Source: a virus | Direction: 5' to 3' (one strand) | IMG/VR virus record: IMGVR_UViG_3300045918_000470 | Coordinates: 1 to 64,000 of that record | Length of the DNA stretch: 64,000 nt | Part shown: piece after piece, positions 8,949-18,194 of the stretch | Layout: every line of letters starts with the position of its first letter | Numbering within the stretch: position 1 is the first letter of the stretch | Position numbers and translations under genes: made by a program | Notes under the pieces: model-generated | Seen by the model: the letters and a program-made list of their open reading frames with translations, nothing else | Databases searched by the model: none | What the model was told of the DNA's origin: nothing

Positions 8949-10477
8949 AATGAACCTCCTTTAACAACTTCAAATAATCCTGATATCTTATAATCACCTA
9001 TATGTGTCGATATAGGTGAATCAACTAATGTATCACATGTAATGGGTTCGTTGTTTTTATTGTATGTAATGCTACCTACACGAGTCTTCCCAAAGTGATC
9101 AAATATATCATTCACCTGATTATTATCAGAAAGTTTAAACACCCATTTACCTAACTTATCTAAACCTGATGCAACATAATCATGATCAATTTTAAATGTT
9201 CTATCTTTCGGATTATATGGATTTCTGTTATAAACAAATGAGGCAAACCATTGGGATATTGCATCATTACCAATATAATATGTTGATATTTGTGTTATTT
9301 TATTCTTGGTATAAAAGTAACGAATTGATCCTACTTTTTCCATTGTTGGGTAGAACAACATATCAAGACTTCGAATCTTCCCACGTGTATAGTTTGGTAT
9401 GAATCTGTAATACATTAAACCATTGAATTCAAAATCCATTGAGTCAATATATGTCTGCTCACCATTCATATCTAGATTAAACTTACATAGATTTATTACA
9501 CTACTATCAGGTGCAATCACACCTAGTATTGGAAATCTGTTTACATTTACTTTTGTTATATCATAATTGTAAGTAAGTTTTGCGGGAATACCATCGATTA
9601 ATATATCTACAGTTGTTATTCGTACAGGCTCATTAAATTTATAAACCACTTGTGATTTATCTGCATATTCAAGTCTATTTTTGAATACTTTAAACCATAA
9701 AGATTTTGTAGTAGTTGTCTTATAAACCGCTACTAATGAACCAACAGAATTATATTGCATATCAATTCTTTTGTATGGGGTACCAGTACATAAGATATAT
9801 TGAAGTTTATCTCCTGCATATTTAAATGTAAATGTTGCATCAATAATATATTTCAATCGCCCTAATGAATCCTTACGAAAACTATACTCATCCATTCTAT
9901 CAAGTAATCCATTAACATAAGCGAAATTTACTTTCCATTGTTCTGCAGGTGTGTTTGTATTAGTTCCTAAAACTGATTGAATTTTTCCATCGTAATAGTA
10001 AGGAACAATTTGAATTGATGTGTCATAATTTGAAATACCATTACACTGTGCTTGAGTTCCCATACAATCAATACTATCAAATCCAATCTCTCTAAGAATA
10101 CTAACTGGTGCACGATTTACTTCAGGAACAGATTTATCATTATCAAAATAATATTCAATCTTCTTGAGTACATTGAATTCTGATATTTTTGCATAGGAAT
10201 CTGGTCGTTTCCAAAATTCATTGTATTGTGAATTATCTGCTTGTTTTACCACATATTCTTCACGAGTAGTATGATCAATTATTTTTTGTACTTCGTCGTT
10301 AACATCACGTGAAAATGTGATCAATTTTTCCATGGGTTCAGTGCTTGTGTCTTTAACTGTTACAAGTTTACCCGTGTTATAGAAAAGATCATATGTTACA
10401 GGTGTGTTTGCATTATCAGCAATCGCAACCTGTGTATATTCAACATCTTTAACGAATGTATATACTCTAGTGCTCAT
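8945..10477 (-). CDS. unknown YD/Rhs-like beta-repeat protein, 510 aa
   Basis: A 510-aa protein made of repeated short beta-type strands, for example YSFRKDSLGRLKYIIDATF, MQYNSVGSLVAVYKT and SITYNKNNEPITCDT. These resemble degenerate YD repeats, which in Rhs proteins build a beta cage. It lacks an obvious toxin domain or the PxxxxDPxGL motif of true Rhs proteins. Its stop shares a base with the next start and the previous gene's stop overlaps its own start (TAATG), so the cluster is coupled. A virion surface role is only an inference. Confidence 0.5.
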   Translation of the reverse strand: MSTRVYTFVKDVEYTQVAIADNANTPVTYDLFYNTGKLVTVKDTSTEPMEKLITFSRDVNDEVQKIIDHTTREEYVVKQADNSQYNEFWKRPDSYAKISEFNVLKKIEYYFDNDKSVPEVNRAPVSILREIGFDSIDCMGTQAQCNGISNYDTSIQIVPYYYDGKIQSVLGTNTNTPAEQWKVNFAYVNGLLDRMDEYSFRKDSLGRLKYIIDATFTFKYAGDKLQYILCTGTPYKRIDMQYNSVGSLVAVYKTTTTKSLWFKVFKNRLEYADKSQVVYKFNEPVRITTVDILIDGIPAKLTYNYDITKVNVNRFPILGVIAPDSSVINLCKFNLDMNGEQTYIDSMDFEFNGLMYYRFIPNYTRGKIRSLDMLFYPTMEKVGSIRYFYTKNKITQISTYYIGNDAISQWFASFVYNRNPYNPKDRTFKIDHDYVASGLDKLGKWVFKLSDNNQVNDIFDHFGKTRVGSITYNKNNEPITCDTLVDSPISTHIGDYKISGLFEVVKGGSL

Positions 10478-11475
10478 TAATACTCCTCAGATATTGAAAT
10501 AATTGTTCCATTGTTGTCATAAGTATATGAAAATCTACTTATTTTATTACCATCGCCATCTGTATAATCGACGTGATTAATTTTTGTAAGATCTGTTACT
10601 GTATTTACAATTCCGCCATAATACATAATATACATATTTTTTCTTTTAGTTTTATCGTATGTAAAAATCTCAATGTTTACTATATACGGTTGTAATACAT
10701 CATTAGGTTTCATAAAGTATTGCAATGGACCTTTCTCACCAAGGTAAAATGAATTGACAAGAACCTCATCAGGATTATAGTTAATCTTAACGTATTCATC
10801 GTTCTCTATACACCACTGTTCATCACCATAAACAACCACAGGTGCAAATGATGGTTCAGTTAACCACCCAGTTGTTCCGTATAGATTATTAACCTCTAAG
10901 GTTTCATTTCGTAGTTTTATATCATCGGCAAAATCTACTTCAACATACCCCTCATCAGTAAACAATGTATCATAATAATATTGATCAACATTCTCAAATG
11001 TAGTATCATCCCAGTAATCACTTAGAACGAATCCACGATCTGTAAGTAAATGTCCAGATTTAGAAATTCCTTGTTTTACCTCGTAATATTTTCCCTCTAA
11101 TGTGTATCCACGAACCAATTGACCGTCATACATGATATCTAGATGATTTGTGAGATTAGTAACACCTCTCATCTGATATATTCCATCAAGGATATTATCT
11201 GAATTAAAACTTAGGAATTTTTTATCGTTATTAGTAATACCTTCTTTTGAATCGAAATCTTTTGAAAGTATATTATCAAAGATATTGTATTCTTGTGCAA
11301 GACTTAATTGTGTTCCTTCAAGAATACGATATTTTCTGTTATATACATCAGTATCCATATAATTAAGATTACAATATGTTTCAAGAACATATAGTTCGTT
11401 TTCAGAACGATAACTCGATAGGACTCCGGATTCAAATAAATCCTTTGCCGTTGTTAATGTGTCATTATATCCCAT
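10477..11475 (-). CDS. unknown YD-like protein, 332 aa
   Basis: The start at 11475 is chosen because AGGAG lies 7 bases upstream, just inside the end of the preceding gene; an earlier in-frame ATG at 11505 has no such site. The C-terminus (SRFSYTYDNNGTIISISEEY) is a good YD-type repeat. The remainder is acidic and Tyr-rich. No known domain recognised. It belongs to the same coupled cluster. Confidence 0.5.
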   Translation of the reverse strand: MGYNDTLTTAKDLFESGVLSSYRSENELYVLETYCNLNYMDTDVYNRKYRILEGTQLSLAQEYNIFDNILSKDFDSKEGITNNDKKFLSFNSDNILDGIYQMRGVTNLTNHLDIMYDGQLVRGYTLEGKYYEVKQGISKSGHLLTDRGFVLSDYWDDTTFENVDQYYYDTLFTDEGYVEVDFADDIKLRNETLEVNNLYGTTGWLTEPSFAPVVVYGDEQWCIENDEYVKINYNPDEVLVNSFYLGEKGPLQYFMKPNDVLQPYIVNIEIFTYDKTKRKNMYIMYYGGIVNTVTDLTKINHVDYTDGDGNKISRFSYTYDNNGTIISISEEY

Positions 11476-11476
11476 A

Positions 11477-13810
11477 TTATGCTCCTGGGCACAAGATATA
11501 AACATCTTGTTCTATTGCGTATTCAATATCAACATAAAGATCAGTACAACCAGTATCTAAAAGACATGAATCTACAAATCTTGCATCTTTTGGAAGATAA
11601 TCAATATCAACATAAAGATCAGTACAACCTGGTAAGCACATATCGATATATTTTTCCATGTATAGATTTTCAAAATAGAAATCTTGACAACCAGTTACAA
11701 CAGGCGCACACATTATTACATATAACGTATCAATTGTACAATCATCTTCCCAATATGCAGAATTACATTCATCCTCAGGACATGGTTCCCTCATAGGAGA
11801 CTGATATGCATTTAACGCTTGTTCTAAATAATTATCACTTACAAAATATCCAAGCTCGTGATAACCATCGTCTGCACGTGCAATGGTCGTCGCATATGTA
11901 TTTTCTGAGTTGAAATAACCCGTTCTTGTAACATATGGTTTTGCATATTTTAACTCATATACATCATTTGGCATCTCATAAGCAAATGATTCTTTTCCTA
12001 ATGTATCTAGGTATTCAATTCTTTTTAGGAATGTTCCTACTTTAACATCTGATATTTTATTGTATATATCAACGTAATAAGGTTTTCCATTATCTGCGTA
12101 GTATGGGATTACAAAATAATCATTCCCATTATCTTTTACTATAAGATATTTAAGATACGGTTGACATCCTGCACCATCAGCAAAATTCCAATCCCCATTA
12201 AATGTAAAAAATCTATGAACCTTTGGCGCATCGTAATCATAAACAAAATCAATAGAATTATATTCATCTTTGTATATAAGTTCAGTTGCGATTGGTTCAT
12301 CAACATCTGAGGTCCCTGAGATTACATTACTGCAATGAGTTGTACTAAAGAATTTTGTCTCGATTGTGAGGTTATCCTCAAAGAACAATGCATTTGGAAT
12401 ACCATGATCATAACACCCATGGGTCCATTTTACAGATGGTTTATTCAATGCAATATATCGATTAGCACCATCAAACATTTTACTTACAGTTTTATATTTT
12501 AAGTCAATGTTAAACCCACCCTTAAGGTGATCTACAAATCTGTCAATTCTTCCACTTGTTAATCGGTCAACAGTATAGTGTTTTTCAAGTAACTCATCTG
12601 AGTTAAATTTCATTACCTTATACAATTTTCTGTTTATGTCATAATAAAAATTTAAAACACCGCCATATACTAGTTCCGTATCGTCATCAGTTATTACACT
12701 AAATATCAGACTATCAATTTTATAATCAGGTGTGTAAACAGGATGAGCCTTTTTCACAAGAAACCCAATCTCATTGTAATACCTTATCTCGGTGATATAT
12801 TTGTGATTTGTTTCAAACGCAAGATTGATCAACCCATAATCTTCAAAATCTGTAAACGAATTGATATAATGTCTTTTCTCGTCTACATCAATTTCTATTC
12901 TTCGTGAATATTCCTTACTTACACCGTAATATTGTTCACACAAGATTGATTGATTAAGATTTGAAACGGGTATAATAAATGGGAACTCTGCAAAGTAAAA
13001 CACGTTACATGAAACTATTGTATTCCATTCAAGAACCTTAGATATTACATGAGCTCTTCCATGGGTATCTACACTTAATCTCATATACTGATAATTCTCT
13101 TTATCGAATCCTGATAGATATCTAGTTTTATCTTGATATACGTAAACTAATTTTTGATAATCAATAATATCATTTGAAGAATTATAATATGTTTGTTGCA
13201 TATGTACATCATATACTTTATCTTTAACATCATTGTTTACACTAATAATTTTTCTTACTAATGCATACGTCACACCAGATACGCTTGAGAATTCATTAAC
13301 AATTATTGTTTCTTTATCTGCATCCTGAATATATTCAAAAGTCCATTTTGAAACTACTACGTTTGTTTCAAATGCTCGATAATGAAGTTCTTGAATTCTT
13401 AATTTATCATTGATATCTTCATATAGAGGTGTATATTCTCCTATAACACTTCCATTATAAAACTTACGAATTTTTGATATGAAACAAAGATCAATTGTAG
13501 GATCAAAACTTGCATAATATAACATATTTCTAAAGTTTGTAAATGGTCTAATCTTACTTTTAGAGGAATCATATTCGAACACCAATCCAATATCAAGGGT
13601 TCCTTCTTTACAGATTTCATAATGAACATTATTACAATTTCTTACCTCAGGAATTGGTTTAATCTTTTCAAGGGTTGTATCTTTATGTACAGGTGGTATT
13701 AGAGCATATGGTTTACTGGGAATTCCGAAGACACGTTGAATATTTGAAGAAGCATTGAGATCAATGAACTCATACTCAAATACATTAACACTTGGACTTA
13801 AAATTGTCAT
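11477..13810 (-). CDS. large unknown protein heading the YD-like cluster, 777 aa
   Basis: The first 15 residues (MTILSPSVNVFEYEF) look like the N-terminal arm of tail sheath proteins, but the rest does not resemble a sheath. The main body is Tyr/Asp-rich with many strand-turn segments such as VYVYQDKTRYLSGFDKEN. The last 130 residues are rich in cysteine, with two copies of a 26-residue unit containing GCTDLYVDI, encoded by a 29-bp direct repeat (11523-11551 and 11601-11629). First gene of the minus cluster. Function unknown; a secreted or virion surface protein is possible. Confidence 0.55.
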   Translation of the reverse strand: MTILSPSVNVFEYEFIDLNASSNIQRVFGIPSKPYALIPPVHKDTTLEKIKPIPEVRNCNNVHYEICKEGTLDIGLVFEYDSSKSKIRPFTNFRNMLYYASFDPTIDLCFISKIRKFYNGSVIGEYTPLYEDINDKLRIQELHYRAFETNVVVSKWTFEYIQDADKETIIVNEFSSVSGVTYALVRKIISVNNDVKDKVYDVHMQQTYYNSSNDIIDYQKLVYVYQDKTRYLSGFDKENYQYMRLSVDTHGRAHVISKVLEWNTIVSCNVFYFAEFPFIIPVSNLNQSILCEQYYGVSKEYSRRIEIDVDEKRHYINSFTDFEDYGLINLAFETNHKYITEIRYYNEIGFLVKKAHPVYTPDYKIDSLIFSVITDDDTELVYGGVLNFYYDINRKLYKVMKFNSDELLEKHYTVDRLTSGRIDRFVDHLKGGFNIDLKYKTVSKMFDGANRYIALNKPSVKWTHGCYDHGIPNALFFEDNLTIETKFFSTTHCSNVISGTSDVDEPIATELIYKDEYNSIDFVYDYDAPKVHRFFTFNGDWNFADGAGCQPYLKYLIVKDNGNDYFVIPYYADNGKPYYVDIYNKISDVKVGTFLKRIEYLDTLGKESFAYEMPNDVYELKYAKPYVTRTGYFNSENTYATTIARADDGYHELGYFVSDNYLEQALNAYQSPMREPCPEDECNSAYWEDDCTIDTLYVIMCAPVVTGCQDFYFENLYMEKYIDMCLPGCTDLYVDIDYLPKDARFVDSCLLDTGCTDLYVDIEYAIEQDVYILCPGA

Positions 13811-13827
13811 CTTGACCTCATGTATTT

Positions 13828-13865
13828 TTAAGGTTAATTATGATATAATGATATATTCATAAATA
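13828..13865 (+). promoter_or_regulatory. early/middle-type promoter plus late-type box
   Basis: TTAAGG (13828-13833), 10 bases, then TATAAT (13844-13849) with TG at 13841-13842 (extended -10). The late-type box CATAAATA follows at 13858-13865. Both read toward the gene at 13891, giving expression early and late. The same TTAAG-N10-TATAAT arrangement recurs at six or more other sites. Confidence 0.6.
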
Positions 13866-13890
13866 TTTCAATTATTTATAAAGGATTAGA

Positions 13891-14217
13891 ATGAATTTTG
13901 ATAAAATATCAAAGATACCTTCCAACATTGCAAGCCCAAAGAATATCATTGACATTAAAAAATCAGGTAAAAAGATTATCATAAAATATGAGCAAGATAT
14001 GTTGTTCAGTGATAATGATGTTCAGTTAAAAGAGGATAGGGTAATAACAATATTTTATCCTAAAAAAATTAGAGGGTTTGAGGTACAAGTCGATGAAGAT
14101 GATAATATCTTCGTAGCAGTAATATATAAACCGCCATTTACATTTTTTGGTTGGTCATTCACGAAAGCAGAACATGAAAATAACACTAACACAACATCAG
14201 CAAAAAGTATTCAATGA
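13891..14217 (+). CDS. hypothetical protein upstream of the helicase, 108 aa
   Basis: Not recognised. The product alternates basic and acidic stretches with a central beta-type region (DRVITIFYPKKIRGFEVQVD). AAAGGATT precedes the ATG. It overlaps the helicase gene by 44 bases, so the two are probably translated from one transcript. Confidence 0.5.
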   Translation: MNFDKISKIPSNIASPKNIIDIKKSGKKIIIKYEQDMLFSDNDVQLKEDRVITIFYPKKIRGFEVQVDEDDNIFVAVIYKPPFTFFGWSFTKAEHENNTNTTSAKSIQ

Positions 14218-15496
14218 CATTACAGATGGTATCGATGAGTCATTAAAATTAGGTCAGAAATTTATCGGTTCTTTATCAGGTCCTGCAGGAACTGGAAAGA
14301 CTGTAATGACGGCAGAAATCATCAGATATTTACTAGAGAATTATTCACATAAACATTTAAGAATTGCAACACCTACCCATAAATCACTTCGAGTTGCAAA
14401 CGATTATATTGGTAAAACATTAAAGAAACATAAAAATTTCTCATCAAGCACAATCCACTCATATCTTAAATTGAAGATGGAAAAGGTTGAGGATAGAATC
14501 GTCTTTATTGAGGATTTTGGTAATGCAAAAGCTGATCCAACAAAAAATCTTGTCATTGATGAAAGCTCAATGGTATCGGAGTCTTTATTTAATCATATCA
14601 AGGCAAAAGCATTAATTGTTGGTCTTGATGTAATTTTATATGTTGGGGATAAAGTTCAACTTCTTCCTGTTGATGGAAAAACAAATCCAGTATTCTGTGA
14701 CATTAACCAATATGAACTTACTGAGGTTGTCCGTCAAGCAGAAGATAGTCCAGTACTTATGAAAGCAACTGAGATTAGGAAATGTATTGAGACTCAAAAT
14801 TATGATATGAATGTATTACGGTTCGATGAGTTTACAACAACATCAGATGGTGTTATTGTGTTTGATGATGTAAAGGATTGGTTAGGTGATTATTTATCAG
14901 ATAAGACTGATAAAGTACTGTCAGCCTTCACTAACTCATCTGTAAACTCATATAACGAATTTATCAGAAAGATGGTAAACAACAGTACTGCACTTCCCAT
15001 GTTGATCGATGGGGAGCAAGTTGTTCTTCAAGAGGCATTTGAGAATGATGGACAGTTTGTTCAAAATGGCGATACATTAACGGTATATTCCCCAGTACTT
15101 GAACATCACCCAGTATTGAAGATAAATTATTGGACGTTTACACCAAAGGATGAAGATAGTAAAGAGATCTTCATCCGAGTTGTTGATACAGATTCCATAG
15201 CAAAGTATAATACTTTGCTTGAGCGAATTGCAAACAAAGCTAAGACCCTTAAGTCAAATAAACAATACAAAGAAGCAAAGGAAATGTGGGAAAAATATTG
15301 GGATGTAAAGAACATGTTCGTAGACATCAAATACAATTTTGCTCATACTGTACATAAACTTCAAGGTAGCACATACGATTCTGTTTATCTCAATCTAAAA
15401 GAAACAATCGCAAATACATCAGATAAAGACACATTATTTAGGTTAGTATATGTTGCATTAACTCGAGCAAGAAGTAAAGTGGCAATTTTCCGATAA
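14174..15496 (+). CDS. dda: Dda-like SF1 DNA helicase
   Basis: A 440-aa superfamily 1 helicase. Walker A is GPAGTGKT (about residues 36-43); motif II is VIDESSMVS; further motifs are YVGDKVQLLPV, ELTEVVRQ and, near the C-terminus, FAHTVHKLQGSTYDSVYL and RLVYVALTRARSKV. The length equals that of T4 Dda (439 aa), a 5'-3' helicase acting in early replication and recombination. The ATG at 14174 is chosen; the frame extends upstream only through a TTG. It is preceded by an early-type promoter before the upstream gene. Confidence 0.85.
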   Translation: MKITLTQHQQKVFNDITDGIDESLKLGQKFIGSLSGPAGTGKTVMTAEIIRYLLENYSHKHLRIATPTHKSLRVANDYIGKTLKKHKNFSSSTIHSYLKLKMEKVEDRIVFIEDFGNAKADPTKNLVIDESSMVSESLFNHIKAKALIVGLDVILYVGDKVQLLPVDGKTNPVFCDINQYELTEVVRQAEDSPVLMKATEIRKCIETQNYDMNVLRFDEFTTTSDGVIVFDDVKDWLGDYLSDKTDKVLSAFTNSSVNSYNEFIRKMVNNSTALPMLIDGEQVVLQEAFENDGQFVQNGDTLTVYSPVLEHHPVLKINYWTFTPKDEDSKEIFIRVVDTDSIAKYNTLLERIANKAKTLKSNKQYKEAKEMWEKYWDVKNMFVDIKYNFAHTVHKLQGSTYDSVYLNLKETIANTSDKDTLFRLVYVALTRARSKVAIFR

Positions 15497-15502
15497 TAAA
15501 AT

Positions 15503-15532
15503 ATCCTACATAAATAAAATAAAATGTAGGAT
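15503..15532 (+). promoter_or_regulatory. hairpin hiding the ribosome-binding site, with late box in its loop
   Basis: ATCCTACAT (15503-15511) pairs perfectly with ATGTAGGAT (15524-15532), and the right arm contains the GTAGGA site of the gene at 15539. CATAAATA (15509-15516) spans the end of the left arm and the loop. A transcript beginning at this late box would lack the left arm and expose the site, while read-through early transcripts would hide it. This is the logic known for some T4 late genes. Confidence 0.6.
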
Positions 15533-15538
15533 AACAAT

Positions 15539-16027
15539 ATGTCTAAATTTCTCTTTTCTAAATATTTAAAAACATTAAATAACAAAGAAAATTTTATAAA
15601 ACTAACAGATAATATGTTAGAAACTATTATCGATCCTTCAATAAAATACTCTAAGCGATTAAAAAATCGTGACCTCTTCTACATTGATTACAACATGGAT
15701 TCCATTGCAGGCCCAGGTATCATCTTCAAAAACATAACCGAAAACACTATTGTAAACCGTAAGTCAGGAATGATCTTTATCCCTATTAATCTTTTCAAGG
15801 TTACTCAGATAAAAGGAAATGAGGAAATTAAATCACTTCGAACCATGGACGAATCTTCTATCATATTTGAGTCATCATCATATATTATTGTTAACGCATC
15901 AAGAGTTATTGCATACGCAAACCAAAGTAGGTTTAACACAATACGTTCTTTAGATGAATTAAAAACGTATAACGATCTAATTACATTACTTGAAGTATAT
16001 AAAAAATATTCTATGTATAAACAATAA
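15539..16027 (+). CDS. hypothetical late protein, 162 aa
   Basis: Not recognised. Basic N-terminus (MSKFLFSKYLKTLNNK), central GPGIIFKNITENTIVNRKSG and a helical end. No membrane segment. The ribosome-binding site lies in the hairpin described just upstream, so late-only translation is likely. Confidence 0.5.
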   Translation: MSKFLFSKYLKTLNNKENFIKLTDNMLETIIDPSIKYSKRLKNRDLFYIDYNMDSIAGPGIIFKNITENTIVNRKSGMIFIPINLFKVTQIKGNEEIKSLRTMDESSIIFESSSYIIVNASRVIAYANQSRFNTIRSLDELKTYNDLITLLEVYKKYSMYKQ

Positions 16028-16047
16028 ATAAACGAAAGAGGTGTATT

Positions 16048-16182
16048 ATGAACGAAGAAACCGCAGCGGGCGATATTGCTGGTGTCGAAATGCCTTTAGG
16101 TGTTAAAAATAAATACACCAAGATAATTAGACGTATAAAAAAGATTAAAAAGAAAAAGGATGTTGAAGATGAACAAATTTAG
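16048..16182 (+). CDS. small protein with basic tail, 44 aa
   Basis: ATG at 16048 is preceded by AAAGAGG and an AATAAATA box (16023-16030). The product has an acidic/neutral first half (NEETAAGDIAGVEMPLG) and a strongly basic second half (RRIKKIKKKK). Short proteins with this two-part plan occur as prohead core or internal proteins in T4-like phages, but I cannot assign it. It overlaps the next start by 14 bases. Confidence 0.45.
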   Translation: MNEETAAGDIAGVEMPLGVKNKYTKIIRRIKKIKKKKDVEDEQI

Positions 16183-16540
16183 TTCAATGATAACAGAGTC
16201 ATTAGATGACCTTTTTAGTGTCATCACTGATACAATTAATACATATCAGGAATTGAAAAGTACAAAATTTATCCTTTCAAAACCTGAACAAGATTACTAT
16301 GAATTGTTCTACACAGTACCAAGTACATTTGATGATCTCGTTGCAACCCTTGATATTGATATTAAGGAATGGGATACCGATGTTGGTGCATCTGATGAAT
16401 ATGTTGAAGTGTTTGGAAAAGATGACTCAAAAGCAGAGAAAGATTTGCTTATTAAGTTACGTGATAATGCAGCAGAATTGATAGTGTATAGACAATTAAT
16501 ATTGTTAACAGCGCTTGAAGATTTAATGAAAATACAATAA
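16169..16540 (+). CDS. hypothetical acidic protein, 123 aa
   Basis: The start at 16169 is chosen because AAAGGA lies 8 bases upstream; the ATG at 16160 abuts that site. The product is acidic and helical (MITESLDDLFSVITD... KDDSKAEKDLLIKL). No family recognised. It precedes a fibre gene by 10 bases. Confidence 0.5.
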   Translation: MNKFSSMITESLDDLFSVITDTINTYQELKSTKFILSKPEQDYYELFYTVPSTFDDLVATLDIDIKEWDTDVGASDEYVEVFGKDDSKAEKDLLIKLRDNAAELIVYRQLILLTALEDLMKIQ

Positions 16541-16550
16541 GGAATAAAAC

Positions 16551-18107
16551 ATGGCATTGATTTTAAGAAGAGATAAAGGGGCAGTATTAACTCATAACGA
16601 GGTTGATGATAACTTTGTTTATGTTGATACTACAGCAGTAAAATTAACTACAAACCAAACCATTGCAGGTGTCAAAACATTTTCAAGCACAATCGTTGGG
16701 TCTGTATCAGGCAATGCAGGTACAGTAACAAATGGTGTTTATATTGTTGGAAACCAATCTATTGATGGTACAAAAACATTCACATCTACAGTTGTTGCAA
16801 ATATCTCAGGAAATTCTGAGGCTGTAACAAATGGTGTTTACACAATCGGTAATCAAACTATCGGTGGTACAAAAACTTTCTCAAGCACTGTTGTTGGTTC
16901 TATCACAGGAAATTCTGAGACCGTAACAAACGGTGTTTACTTACTTGGTAATCAAACAATTGCAGGTGTTAAAACATTCAGTTCAACAATTGTAGGTTCT
17001 GTTTCAGGAAATTGTGGAACTGTAACAAACGGTGTTTACACAATCGGAGATCAAGTAATTGCAGGTATTAAGACGTTTTCAAGCACTATTATTGGTTCTA
17101 TCACAGGAAATTCTGAGACCGTAACAAACGGTGTTTATAATGTTGGAGATCAAACAATTGCAGGTGTTAAAACATTCAGTTCAACAATTGTAGGTTCAAT
17201 CAATGGTAACTCTGCAACTGTAACAAACGGTGTTTATAATGTTGGAGATCAGACAATTGCAGGAAACAAGTCATTCTCGGCAACAATTATTGGTTCAATC
17301 AATGGAAATGCAGCAACGGTAACTGGTGGGGTTTATACATCAGGAAATCAAACAATTGCCGGTGTTAAAACATTTAGCTCAACAATTGCAGGTGATATTA
17401 CCGGTAATGCTAATACTGTTACAAATGGGTTGTATTCTAATGGTTTATATACTGATCCTACATGGTTAACATTATCAAAAACAAAAGTTGGTTTGGGTAA
17501 TGCTGATAACACTGCAGATACATCTAAGAATGTTCTTTCAGCAACGAAACTAACAACAGCACGTACAATCAATGGAATTAGTTTTGACGGTACATCAAAT
17601 ATCAACATTGAAAGTAGATTAGGAACGGCAGTTGCTTCTGCGGGTACAACTACAATCGGTACTGCTGGTATCGGTGAAGTAATGCATATCACTGGAACAA
17701 CTAACATTACATCATTCGGTGTCTCAACAACCGGAACAATGAGAACAATCATATTTGATGGGGCAGTTACGGTAACATATAATGTAACATCATTGATCAT
17801 TCCAGGAGCATCAGATATTGTGACAACTGCGGGTGACATTATGGTTCTTGTGTGTGAAAATGGCGCATCAGGATATTGGAGAGTTGCAAACTATCTTCCT
17901 GCATCAGGAAACGTAACATCTGGTACAACACAAACAATCTCGGGTGCTAAGACATTTACTAGCGATGTTATACAAACTCCTTCAGCGGTGGCGACACCTG
18001 CGGTAAATGGTCAGATGATGTTTGAACATACAAGTGACACAACATTAACTGTTAAGGTTAAAGGTTCAGATGGCGTTGTAAGATCAGTTGCATTAACATT
18101 AGCGTAA
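16551..18107 (+). CDS. long repetitive tail fibre protein
   Basis: A 518-aa protein. After the anchor module (MALILRRDKGAVLTHNEVDD) it has about nine tandem units of about 30 residues with the core GNQTIAGVKTFSSTIVGSI and TVTNGVY, followed by a junction (LSKTKVGLGNADNTADTSK) that is widespread in phage fibres, and a C-terminal beta domain ending in TLTVKVKGSDGVVRSVAL. The repeats form an extended trimeric stalk. It stands apart from the other fibre genes and is followed by a hairpin. Confidence 0.7.
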   Translation: MALILRRDKGAVLTHNEVDDNFVYVDTTAVKLTTNQTIAGVKTFSSTIVGSVSGNAGTVTNGVYIVGNQSIDGTKTFTSTVVANISGNSEAVTNGVYTIGNQTIGGTKTFSSTVVGSITGNSETVTNGVYLLGNQTIAGVKTFSSTIVGSVSGNCGTVTNGVYTIGDQVIAGIKTFSSTIIGSITGNSETVTNGVYNVGDQTIAGVKTFSSTIVGSINGNSATVTNGVYNVGDQTIAGNKSFSATIIGSINGNAATVTGGVYTSGNQTIAGVKTFSSTIAGDITGNANTVTNGLYSNGLYTDPTWLTLSKTKVGLGNADNTADTSKNVLSATKLTTARTINGISFDGTSNINIESRLGTAVASAGTTTIGTAGIGEVMHITGTTNITSFGVSTTGTMRTIIFDGAVTVTYNVTSLIIPGASDIVTTAGDIMVLVCENGASGYWRVANYLPASGNVTSGTTQTISGAKTFTSDVIQTPSAVATPAVNGQMMFEHTSDTTLTVKVKGSDGVVRSVALTLA

Positions 18108-18114
18108 TGTATTC

Positions 18115-18136
18115 GAAGGACTAGTTGTAGTCCTTC
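18115..18136 (+). terminator. hairpin after the fibre gene
   Basis: GAAGGACTA pairs perfectly with TAGTCCTTC across a GTTG loop, eight bases after the fibre stop codon. It lacks a T tract, so it may be a weak terminator or an RNA end-stabiliser. Confidence 0.5.
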
Positions 18137-18144
18137 ATAATATA

Positions 18145-18165
18145 TTAAGTTTAATATGATACAAT
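18145..18165 (+). promoter_or_regulatory. early-type promoter variant
   Basis: TTAAGT, 9 bases, then TACAAT with TGA before it. This is one base shorter in spacing and one base off in the -10 compared with the other sites. It reads into the broken gene at 18195. Confidence 0.35.
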
Positions 18166-18194
18166 TATCGTATCAAAGGAAAGAAGGAATAAAA

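Noticed and set aside
8400-10477. Rhs toxin
   Set aside because: No complete YD-repeat series, no autocleavage motif and no toxin domain at the C-terminus.
13441-13629. Small reading frame opposite or inside the 777-aa gene
   Set aside because: It is a shadow frame within a long coding gene with no ribosome-binding site.
11477-13810. Tail sheath protein based on the N-terminal SPSV...E segment
   Set aside because: Only the first 15 residues fit; the body lacks sheath domains and is Tyr/Asp-rich with a Cys-rich end.
6821-18107. Diversity-generating retroelement acting on the repetitive fibre genes
   Set aside because: No reverse transcriptase gene and no template/variable repeat pair with A-specific changes was seen in the window.
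16551-18107. CRISPR array suggested by regularly spaced repeats
   Set aside because: The repeats are in-frame protein repeats of about 90 bases without constant repeats and unique spacers.
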